From Lysinibacillus sp. FSL M8-0337 (lineage in GTDB: Bacteria > Bacillota > Bacilli > Bacillales_A > Planococcaceae): a stretch of DNA of 64,000 bases. Position 1 is the stretch's first letter, and each line of letters starts with the position of its first letter. The stretch spans positions 1,984,001-2,048,000 of the forward strand of contig NZ_CP151996.1 in assembly GCF_038593855.1 (NCBI RefSeq). The letters are read 5' to 3'. Below are positions 51,068 to 58,838 of this stretch, in pieces. The position numbers and the translations under genes are program-made. The notes beneath the pieces were generated by a model. It had not been told where the DNA came from. It was given only the letters and a program-made list of their open reading frames with translations, and searched no databases.

Positions 51068-51148
51068 ATAAAAACTGCACCTCCAATTGTTAGATGTGTC
51101 TAACAATTGGGGTGCAGTTCATGATGGGTGGTCTTTCGTTATAAAATA

Positions 51149-51166
51149 AGTGACCAATAAGTGACC
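51149..51166. promoter_or_regulatory. paired AGTGACC motifs near attR
   Basis: AGTGACC at 51149-51155 and 51160-51166, 11 bases apart, the same spacing and orientation as at 10303-10320. Candidate integrase/excisionase arm sites. Confidence 0.5.
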
Positions 51167-51276
51167 TAAAATGATTTTCAGTAACAGTTAGTGATAAATA
51201 AAGAAAATACTACGACTGAAAAACGTTGGTAAATAGAGCTTTTGATTTACAGTGAAACTTTATGAAAGCTATAATT

Positions 51277-51415
51277 AAGTTTCAAGCAGATATTCTGACA
51301 AACGAGCCAGTGGATATTGAAGATTTTCAGCAAACGACGGATGAATGGCGCTGTAAGAGCTGTAATTATAAAGAATTATGTTATACCAAATGAGTGGAAT
51401 TATGGAGCGAGTGAC
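51277..51415. repeat. attR: 139-bp prophage attachment repeat
   Basis: Perfect copy of 10170-10308. It holds the displaced last 38 codons and stop of the Fe-S nuclease gene, now without their 5' part. Confidence 0.95.
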
Positions 51416-51502
51416 GGCGAAAGCGGATAATTCATAATCATGGCTAGCTTTATTATGCCTTGTGAAGTTTCGGTTATGAACTGACATTTACGACATATAA
51501 AT

Positions 51503-51541
51503 AGGATTGCTACGTCTTGCAAAAGTTAACGTAACAATCCT
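51503..51541 (+). terminator. original terminator of the nuclease gene
   Basis: AGGATTGCTACGT and ACGTAACAATCCT pair with one mismatch. Before phage entry it would have lain about 110 bases after the nuclease stop codon. Confidence 0.55.
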
Positions 51542-51631
51542 CGTATCAATATTTCCATGGGGGGATGTTTTGTAATTGGCGTTCAAGAAAAGTTGTTTAA
51601 CAATCGTGTTCCTAAAATCTTGTACGTATCA

Positions 51632-52960
51632 TTAGATACAGTCTAAATTATTTAAAATATCAGTCACTTTCGACTGCATGGTCTCATTCTCTATGACAGC
51701 GTGAACTAATGGTCGTTTCCCAATAAGTTCTATAATCATTTGATGCTTATTTTGTTGAGCGAAATGGACGATGTCACCAAATGGAGATTGATTATAATAA
51801 ATATCCACATCATAGTATTTTCTTAATTCACGAGCAATCACAAATAGTTTAGGATGGAACTCTACGTTGGTATCAGCTAACAATATTTTGGAAGGTAGCT
51901 CGATATTTTTATCAATATAATCTAAGCTTTTCAAAACGGATAATAGTCTTTCTAAACCGAAGGCTAAGCCAACGCCTGCTTCATTTGCATTGCCCACGGC
52001 AGAAACTAACTGATTGTATCGTCCACCGCCTAAAATTGCGCCGATTTCAGTGTCGATTGCAACGCCTTCTAATATATAACCTGTATAATAATCTGCTCCT
52101 CTTGCTAATGTTAAATCTATTTTTATATTGGATTGAACATTTTTTGGCAAATAAGAAATGATAAATTTCAAATCGGCTGCCGCCTGTGCTGCGGAGGGAC
52201 AGTTATCAAAGAACTTTTCAATTTGATTGATTTGATTTTGTAAATCATCAAATGGAGTTAAAAGGTTAGCAAAACTCTCAATTTCCATAAGGATTTGATT
52301 TGCGATATTTAAAGGAATATTATTTTCTATTAGTTTGTTTTTAACACCTTGTAATCCATCTTTAGACACTTTATCAGCATAGTCTAGAGCTCTTTGTAAT
52401 CCGAGGTGCTCTTCTTTGCTCTGCAAACCGACTTTCAGTGCTAAAGCTTGTATAAGTAGTCGGTGGTTAATTTTTAAAACAAAGTTTTTTATGCCTAATA
52501 TAGTAAGTAGTTCATGTGCCATTACCGTAATGTCGATTTCAGCTAATAAACTGTCTGCGCCAATTATATCAGCATCGCATTGAGTAAATTCTCTAAAATG
52601 GCTTTTTCCAGGCTCGTCATCTCTAAAAGAGGGACCAATTTGATATCTTTTATAAGGTCTTGGTAAATCTGGATACATACTTGCTACTCTAGCCAGTGGA
52701 ACGGTTAAATCATAGCGAGCAATTAAATCCTTATCGTTTTTATCTTTTATATGGAAAAATAACTTTTCTCCTTCTCCATGGTGTCCGTTAAATGTCTCTA
52801 AGTATTCTAAAATAGGTGTTTTATGTGGATTAAAACCATAGTTTTCATATACTTCTTTAATAATATTGATGATGTGTTCTCGATATCTCATATCAAGCCC
52901 TAAAACATCTTCGGTTCCTTCAGGAATGGATAGTTTCTGTTCACTTAGATTTAAAATCAT
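51632..52960 (-). CDS. hisS: histidyl-tRNA synthetase, probably a second copy
   Basis: 442 residues from ATG 52960, behind GAAAGGAAG. Class II core: motif 2 region YQIGPSFRDDEPGKSHFREF, then TQCDADI, HisRS motif LARGADYYTGYILEG (normally LVRGLDYYTG), GGGRYNQL and motif 3 GVGLAFGLERL. C-terminal HGTP anticodon domain (KILLADTNVEFHPKLFVIAR). The catalytic Arg of the RG-DYYTG motif is kept. Divergences and its place downstream of an exporter gene, not next to aspS, suggest a paralogue rather than the housekeeping enzyme. HisZ is less likely because motif residues are retained. Confidence 0.8.
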   Translation of the reverse strand: MILNLSEQKLSIPEGTEDVLGLDMRYREHIINIIKEVYENYGFNPHKTPILEYLETFNGHHGEGEKLFFHIKDKNDKDLIARYDLTVPLARVASMYPDLPRPYKRYQIGPSFRDDEPGKSHFREFTQCDADIIGADSLLAEIDITVMAHELLTILGIKNFVLKINHRLLIQALALKVGLQSKEEHLGLQRALDYADKVSKDGLQGVKNKLIENNIPLNIANQILMEIESFANLLTPFDDLQNQINQIEKFFDNCPSAAQAAADLKFIISYLPKNVQSNIKIDLTLARGADYYTGYILEGVAIDTEIGAILGGGRYNQLVSAVGNANEAGVGLAFGLERLLSVLKSLDYIDKNIELPSKILLADTNVEFHPKLFVIARELRKYYDVDIYYNQSPFGDIVHFAQQNKHQMIIELIGKRPLVHAVIENETMQSKVTDILNNLDCI

Positions 52961-52996
52961 CTTAGAATCTTCCTTTCGATGAGTAATTGAATTGAA

Positions 52997-53869
52997 CTAA
53001 ATTTTGTTTTGAAAATATATTAAAAAAGTTAATCCGATTAAGATAAATAAGCCTCCTAATAATTGAAGCGGTTGCATAACTTCCTGCAAAAATAGTAAGC
53101 CGAAAATAGAAGTAAATATCGGTTCGACCATACTTATCATAGAAACATTTGTTGAATTAAGAATCTGTAGAGATTTAAATAACGTTATTTCGCCAATAAT
53201 GGTTGAAATAACAACAATGCAGAATACATAAATCCATGCATTTGAAGAAAAATTCCAATGTAGTTCATTTCTAATTAGGCCTATTAAAATTACACCTAGT
53301 GCAGCAAATAAGGTAACATACGTACTTGTTACGACTGGGGAGTTAGTATCAGTGACTTTTTTTCCAAGAATCATATAAAGTGCGTAGACTATAGCTGCTA
53401 ATAACGCTAAAAATACACCTTTCATATTTATATCTTGAAAAGAAACCCCTAATAAAAAAATCATGCTAATAAAGGTGAATAATAAAGCGATGATTGATTG
53501 TATCTTTAACTTTTCTTTGTAGATAAAAAAAGAAAAAATTGATACAAATATAGGAAATGAAAATAATAATAAGACTGCCATTGATGATGTTAGATATTTT
53601 AATGATTCAAAATGCAAGACTGAAAGCAGTGTAAATAACACACCACCTAATAGAAAAAGTAACTTGAAATCCTTTTTGCCTATTGTAAACGTTGTTTTTT
53701 TCCATATTAGAAATATAAAGAATAATAAAGAGCTTATTGAAAATCTTAAAACGAGTAATGTATAAACGGACATACCAAAGCTATATGCTTTTATTGCGAA
53801 AATAGGCATTATGCCAAAGCATAAAGCGGAAATAATTGCGTAAATAGTGCCCTTTTTTAAATCTCTCAC
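52997..53869 (-). CDS. EamA/DMT-family transporter
   Basis: 290 residues, GTG 53869 behind GGAAGG, with ten hydrophobic helices in two EamA repeats (first around 1-140, second around 150-290; PIFTSIFGLLFLQEVMQPLQ near the end). Typical of drug/metabolite exporters. First gene of a two-gene unit with the HisRS-like gene, 36 bases apart. Confidence 0.9.
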   Translation of the reverse strand: MRDLKKGTIYAIISALCFGIMPIFAIKAYSFGMSVYTLLVLRFSISSLLFFIFLIWKKTTFTIGKKDFKLLFLLGGVLFTLLSVLHFESLKYLTSSMAVLLLFSFPIFVSIFSFFIYKEKLKIQSIIALLFTFISMIFLLGVSFQDINMKGVFLALLAAIVYALYMILGKKVTDTNSPVVTSTYVTLFAALGVILIGLIRNELHWNFSSNAWIYVFCIVVISTIIGEITLFKSLQILNSTNVSMISMVEPIFTSIFGLLFLQEVMQPLQLLGGLFILIGLTFLIYFQNKI

Positions 53870-54523
53870 ACGAACCTTCCTTCACGAATTTATGGAAAGA
53901 TGAAAAAATAATAGCAATATAAATTTTTACTTATCGCTAGAATCTATATATTTCATAAGTTTGCTGCAACAGCAATAGATATACCCTCGAGTTAATTTAA
54001 TCCTATCATTACAAATTCCGACATTACAATGGTGGGATTCCGAAATTTTTGCTTTCGGAGACCGTCAAAATTTGTGCGGACACCGTAAACATTTATGAAA
54101 AAGTGAATAATGAACGATAAAATTTATCAATTAAACGCCGGTATTGAGGCGCATTTGAATTCATTGAAGGCATTATTAAGCTGCTAGCTAACAGTTTTTA
54201 CAAACGTTTAATAGACAGGGCGAAATTGATAGAATATGGCAAATTAATGGCGCTGATGAGGATTCATTTGGAACGGTTGAAATAGGGGAGTAAATGAGAT
54301 TTGTAGACAAAGAACATAAAGGGTTAACTTTCTTCTCAAAAATGTGATGAAATTTTAGCGGAGAGTAGGGAAAATGCACAGAGCGTTAGCCTCAACCAAC
54401 CAAGCAGAGGGTTGCGGTTAACGCTCTGTTGAATGAGAAGTGTCCGCACGTAGCGGAAATCAACTGCAGTAGTTAAATTTTACGAGTGGGTGTCCGCGCT
54501 AAGATAGCTATTGCTGTGTAAAG
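53870..54523. other. decayed intergenic region
   Basis: About 650 bases with no intact gene. A frame ending GRQGEIDRIWQINGADEDSF ... GE at about 54294 is followed by ATG 54296 opening MRFVDKEHKGLTFFSKM, which soon stops; the latter resembles the start of DUF6075 proteins. Both look like remnants of mobile-element genes. Short GTGCGGACACC/GTGTCCGC repeats occur at about 54075, 54440 and 54489. Confidence 0.4.
54378..54429. terminator. long hairpin, terminator-like
   Basis: ACAGAGCGTTAGCCTCAACC pairs with GGTTGCGGTTAACGCTCTGT with two mismatches around a 12-base loop. No long T run on either side, so it may be a repeat-type stem rather than a terminator. Confidence 0.5.
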
Positions 54524-54754
54524 TTATTTTTGTAAAACAAAAAAACCAATAATCGCAATAAAATTGAATAATACATTTACAAGCATATAGACAGGTCGTT
54601 GTTCTTTATATGTAACAACCATTGAAATGATGGCTGATACAACCGCTAAAGGAATAGTGACAAAAAAGATACCCCACAAGTAATAGCCATCTATATATAC
54701 CATAGCAGTCAGAACAGCAGTAATAATGGTCCATATCATTGTGTTTTTTGACAT
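54524..54754 (-). CDS. small membrane protein
   Basis: 76 residues from ATG 54754, behind AGGAGGAGAG. Three hydrophobic segments (about 5-22, 25-48, 55-74). Family not recognised. Confidence 0.6.
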   Translation of the reverse strand: MSKNTMIWTIITAVLTAMVYIDGYYLWGIFFVTIPLAVVSAIISMVVTYKEQRPVYMLVNVLFNFIAIIGFFVLQK

Positions 54755-54854
54755 AATCTCTCCTCCTTATGCTTAAAAATACAAAAAAATAATAGCATAA
54801 CAAGGCGATTATCGTAAACTAAGAGGCTAAGGTGATAGTGGCTACTAGAGGAAA

Positions 54855-54881
54855 ATCGGTGGGATGAAGGATCCCACCGAT
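54855..54881 (-). terminator. terminator of pore-forming toxin gene
   Basis: Perfect 12-bp stem ATCGGTGGGATC/GATCCCACCGAT-type with a short CTTC-like loop and TTTT after it on the minus strand, 16 bases beyond the toxin stop. Confidence 0.85.
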
Positions 54882-54896
54882 AAAGTTTCCAGCTAT

Positions 54897-55679
54897 TTAG
54901 TTTAATGCCATGAATTCGTTTAATTCTTCAACTGTTAATGGTTCTGTTTGACCAATCTCCGTATGCACATCAAAGACAGCCGAGTTTCGAATTGTTCCAG
55001 TTATTTCACCGGAAGTATTTTTTAGGACACTTGCTGCATTAAGGAACCAAAAGTAATGATCTTGTACTTTCTTTGGGAAATTTGCGCCAAACATGCCGTT
55101 GACAAAAATAGGTGCACGGAAATGCATCGTCTCTTTTTTTAATGTACCAACAATTACAATTTTCTTCTTACTTCTTGGGGGTACTGTCACCTCAATTTTG
55201 GCAGTGGCTGTTTTAGATTCTGTTTCACTCCTTGATTCTCCTGTAGTCGTACTAAAAGAGAACTCCATGCCCGATTCAAAAATTCCTTCAATCGTAAATT
55301 TGGAGGAAAAATTTAACCCAGTTGTACTTTCAGAAGACCATGTTTGTTGACTTTGCCAGCTACCTTGAACTTCTAAAGTCATCGTAGCTGCTTCATCTCC
55401 ATGATTGACTGCGATATTGCTCCCAACAATGACTGACTTAGGTGGTGCCCCATCTCCTTTTGTATAAGAAAAATCACCAAGTGTTTTGAAACATGGGTGA
55501 CCATATTGTTCAGTGATTGCAGGCTTGACACCCTTAAAATACGTTTCACTATTGACTGCGATTCCATCAGGGTTGACTTTGAATTTTTCCTTGAATGCTT
55601 CTCTCACTTTGTCATAACTTGAATTCACTGCTGGTAAATCTGCAAACGAAAATTTTTCTTGGATTAGTTGAGTTGTCAT
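54897..55679 (-). CDS. ETX/MTX2-family aerolysin-type pore-forming toxin
   Basis: 260 residues from ATG 55679, behind AGGAGGAAG. The long beta-strand Ser/Thr-rich core of ETX/MTX2 toxins is clear: ATMTLEVQGSWQSQQTWSSE, then TTGLNFSSKFTIEGIFESGM and EFSFSTTTGESRSETESKTA (the amphipathic insertion hairpin), KIEVTVPPRSKKKIVIVGTL. No signal peptide. Shorter than Mtx2/epsilon toxin (about 290-330), so pro-peptides may be reduced or it may resemble hydralysin-like members. Related mosquitocidal toxins are known in Lysinibacillus sphaericus; the target of this one is unknown. Confidence 0.85.
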   Translation of the reverse strand: MTTQLIQEKFSFADLPAVNSSYDKVREAFKEKFKVNPDGIAVNSETYFKGVKPAITEQYGHPCFKTLGDFSYTKGDGAPPKSVIVGSNIAVNHGDEAATMTLEVQGSWQSQQTWSSESTTGLNFSSKFTIEGIFESGMEFSFSTTTGESRSETESKTATAKIEVTVPPRSKKKIVIVGTLKKETMHFRAPIFVNGMFGANFPKKVQDHYFWFLNAASVLKNTSGEITGTIRNSAVFDVHTEIGQTEPLTVEELNEFMALN

Positions 55680-55994
55680 GTATCTTCCTCCTAGTATATA
55701 CGTACTTTGTGCGAGTTACCTCGATGATAAATTGAATGTTTCCTACCAAGAAACCTCCTTTACTAATTTATTTATTGATACTTAATATTCAATAAGTACC
55801 TCTTTATCACTGTAAAACAATAAATGGAAATACAATACTGACAAATGTTAATATTTAGGATATTAACATTTGAATTGGACTTTTTAATGAACTCCATTCT
55901 TGTTTCTACTGAAGCGGGATAGTAGACAACAGTTTTTGAATTTCTACTAGGATATTTATATAATGGATAACACACATACGAGGAGGAGAAATTA
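55680..55994. other. intergenic region, divergent promoters
   Basis: About 315 bases, AT-rich, no gene seen. Should hold the promoters of the leftward toxin gene and the rightward DUF1963 gene. Confidence 0.4.
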
Positions 55995-56681
55995 TTGAAT
56001 ATTGCACAAATTAAAAATGCACTATTTAAAAAAGCTACTATCTTTCAAACAGGAGGATACCGACCAACAGAGGAATTAGGAGAAAGTTGGATTGGCAAAG
56101 TTGTATGGGAAAAAGAAGGAGAAACTATTCCATCTAATTTCGATCCTATTTGTACAATGTTTTTATATAATTTACCTTATGTACCAAAGGAATTAACAAG
56201 CTATCAATTATTAACTCTATATATGGACTTCGATGTATTCAATAATCTAGATAGAGATAATTTAGTTTCATTTTTTAAGATAAATTGTTATACGGAACTG
56301 GATGAATTACAAAAGGTAAATAAACAATCTAAGAAAATAAAGCCTTTTCCTTTAACCCCTGTATTCATTAATAATGATGCACCTGCTTGGGAAGATTCTG
56401 ATAGTATTGCCCCAGCCATTGAAAATGAAATATTACGGCTTGAATTTGAGGAGGATATTGAATATTACGATGAGATTGTTGAAAAAATATATGCCACGCA
56501 TAAAATTGGCGGGTATCCTTCTTTTACTCAAAGTGGAGTTTCCTTCGGGGAAGATTACCCATTTGTATTTCAAATAAGTTCTGATGAAAAGGCTCGCTTC
56601 AATATTATAGATAGTGGTAGTTTTTATTTTTTCTACAATCAAGAGAAAAGGGATTGGATTGTGTACTGTGACTTTTATTAA
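55995..56681 (+). CDS. DUF1963 (YwqG-like) protein
   Basis: 228 residues from TTG 55995, behind AGGAGGAG. C-terminal HKIGGYPSFTQSG motif, then YPFVFQISSDEKARFNI and DSGSFYFFYNQEKRDW, the signature of YwqG/DUF1963 proteins. In Bacillus, ywqG lies near toxin (ywqJ) genes. Function unknown; cytosolic. Confidence 0.85.
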   Translation: MNIAQIKNALFKKATIFQTGGYRPTEELGESWIGKVVWEKEGETIPSNFDPICTMFLYNLPYVPKELTSYQLLTLYMDFDVFNNLDRDNLVSFFKINCYTELDELQKVNKQSKKIKPFPLTPVFINNDAPAWEDSDSIAPAIENEILRLEFEEDIEYYDEIVEKIYATHKIGGYPSFTQSGVSFGEDYPFVFQISSDEKARFNIIDSGSFYFFYNQEKRDWIVYCDFY

Positions 56682-56780
56682 TGTCATTGTAGAAATTATT
56701 AAACTATCAAGTGTCAGGTGTATCAAAAGTTCCTTAGATTAAACGTAGAAAAAGAGAACAACTTGCCCTGTCCTTTGTTA

Positions 56781-56818
56781 AAAAATGAGCTTGGAGAATC
56801 ATTTCCAAGCTCAATTTT
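56781..56818. terminator. bidirectional terminator
   Basis: TGAGCTTGGA and TCCAAGCTCA perfect arms with an eight-base loop, A run before and TTTT after. Confidence 0.8.
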
Positions 56819-56917
56819 CCTGCGCTTTTTAAAGCCATTGTTAGCTAGAAATTGCATAGCAATTATCTTCCGAGGTACTCTGTGTATCATAAATACCTCG
56901 TTGTTTGTCTCCTCAAA

Positions 56918-57677
<760 letters not shown>

Positions 57678-57799
57678 ACAGTACCTCCTATCTATAGAAT
57701 GCAAACGATTTTTTGGCAAGCTATGTTCCATACAATGCCAAAATACAAAGGGAATCGGTTATACTTTTTACTATAATAAGTAGCAATGGTGGTGACAAC

Positions 57800-57985
57800 A
57801 TGGGGATAGCAGAAGTATTAACGGTAATTTTTATTGTGCTAAAGTTAACAGAGGTTATCACATGGTCGTGGTGGTTGGTGCTGTTGCCAGCGATTATTTC
57901 TTTTAGTATCTACGTGCTTATTTTATTGGTAAAATTGGGCGTCATTATGGTCACAGTCGTGGCAATGAAGAAACGTAAAGAATGA
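57800..57985 (+). CDS. transmembrane Fragile-X-F-like small protein
   Basis: 61 residues from ATG 57800, behind GGTGGTGAC. The pattern IVLKLTEVITWSWWLVLLPA is shared by small proteins annotated as transmembrane Fragile-X-F proteins in Bacillaceae and their phages. Two helices and a basic end. Role unknown. Confidence 0.7.
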   Translation: MGIAEVLTVIFIVLKLTEVITWSWWLVLLPAIISFSIYVLILLVKLGVIMVTVVAMKKRKE

Positions 57986-58043
57986 TAGGTGTTACCGCTA
58001 TACGTCACTATTTTTTAAAGTAGGGGTGAAATTGCTTTTATAA

Positions 58044-58205
58044 GCAGAAGCCACTGCAATCCAAATGGGCGCCCAAAAGGCATTGTTAACTACCTATAAT
58101 TTTCAAGTTCGAACGTTTTAAGCAAGAGGCTATCTAGTTGTGGGGGCAATAAAAGATTATCTTCCTGGAAGTAGCTATTTCACGATGGTTAAACAGTTAG
58201 TTTAA
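58044..58205 (+). pseudogene. GNAT acetyltransferase C-terminal fragment
   Basis: The frame 58044-58205 encodes AEATAIQMGAQKALLTTYNF then QVRTF, a stop (58119-58121), and GYLVVGAIKDYLPGSSYFTM with VKQLV before the final stop. This is the C-terminal half of a GNAT fold (A-x3-GA-x-T-x2-FQ ... GY-VVG-I-DY--G), with a stop where the conserved Tyr codon would be and no 5' part. Confidence 0.7.
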
Positions 58206-58233
58206 TAACGTCATGAAAAAGATAAGGTACAGT

Positions 58234-58273
58234 GTAAGACGCAATATTTTGGATGGCGCAGTTTGCGTCTTAC
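58234..58273. terminator. hairpin, terminator-like
   Basis: GTAAGACGCAA and TTGCGTCTTAC are perfect arms around an 18-base loop; lacks a strong T run. Lies between the GNAT relic and the convergent gene. Confidence 0.55.
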
Positions 58274-58316
58274 TACATATGCTGTTCCTGTTAATCTTGC
58301 TAATTTTTATTTCATA

Positions 58317-58745
58317 TTAAAATAATTTTTCAATATATGTCGTGTCCAATTTATCTAACAGCTTATAGTCTTTCATATAATTTTCTTCATATAAATATAC
58401 AAAAAGATGGGTTGAATCATCAATCCGTATGCCGATTTCACGATTATCATTAATTTGGAATGTTAACCAGTATGCCTCCTTTACGTCAGACTTGGCAAAA
58501 AGCACTTTGCGAATCGCTTTATCTTCGAACAAATGCATCATTTCATCGATTTTCGCTGTATCTGTTATTGTAATTGTTTTCTCATCAGATGCTCGGATAA
58601 TTTCAATTTCCTTAATCTGTTCAATATCGAGTTGTTCAATTACTTCCTTATTAAAAGTAGAATCTCGAGTAAGTAATGTTGTCGCCACATATAGGATGAT
58701 AAGGGGTAATAGAATCGTGAAAAGTATTTTATATCTTTTTTTCAT
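58317..58745 (-). CDS. membrane-anchored extracellular protein
   Basis: 142 residues from ATG 58745, behind AAGGAG. One N-terminal transmembrane segment (residues 7-26), then an extracytoplasmic alpha/beta domain (LDIEQIKEIEIIRASDEKTI, then IGIRIDDSTHLFVYLYEENY). Unrecognised family. Confidence 0.6.
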   Translation of the reverse strand: MKKRYKILFTILLPLIILYVATTLLTRDSTFNKEVIEQLDIEQIKEIEIIRASDEKTITITDTAKIDEMMHLFEDKAIRKVLFAKSDVKEAYWLTFQINDNREIGIRIDDSTHLFVYLYEENYMKDYKLLDKLDTTYIEKLF

Positions 58746-58838
58746 GTAGTTCTCCTTAAATTCTAAAAATTCGCACATATGTATTCTGTTCCACGCTATA
58801 ATTGAGCATATACTGAAATGATAAAGGATGGCAATAAA

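Larger units (their letters stand above)
49676..51121 (-). mobile_element. IS3-family (IS150-type) insertion sequence
   Basis: 1446 bp. 25-bp terminal repeats at 49676-49700 and 51097-51121 match at about 19 of 25 positions (TGAA at the tips, TTAGACA inside), flanked by a 3-bp TGA duplication (49673-49675 and 51122-51124). Contains OrfA and OrfB with an A_AAA_AAG frameshift site. Confidence 0.9.
49660..51136 (+). terminator. terminator split by IS insertion
   Basis: Left arm AAAGACCAC at 49660-49668 and right arm GTGGTCTTT at 51128-51136 are perfect complements. Removing the IS and one copy of its 3-bp target repeat restores a 9-bp stem with a loop of about 10 bases, ending in T. The IS therefore inserted in the terminator loop. 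Confidence 0.8.
10170..51415. mobile_element. intact siphophage prophage with SPP1-like packaging genes
   Basis: About 41 kb between perfect 139-bp repeats. It holds a tyrosine integrase, repressor switch, replication, packaging, head, tail, lysis and cargo genes in standard temperate siphophage order. Terminase, portal and gp7-type head protein are SPP1/PBSX-like. No essential module looks broken; the only clear lesions are a truncated replication-gene fragment at 14076 and an IS near the right end. Inducibility cannot be judged from sequence. Confidence 0.95.

Noticed and set aside
10170-51415. Reading the 139-bp repeats as transposon ends or a gene duplication
   Set aside because: They are direct repeats flanking a full integrase-to-cargo phage genome, with the integrase next to one copy, as expected for att sites.
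51275-51487. Minus-strand ORF over attR
   Set aside because: It is the antisense of the duplicated nuclease 3' end; the same shadow appears at 10129-10311.
54060-54085. Possible third copy of the ACCGACA operator palindrome
   Set aside because: Reads ACCGTCA...TGCGGAC; arms do not match and no intact gene follows.
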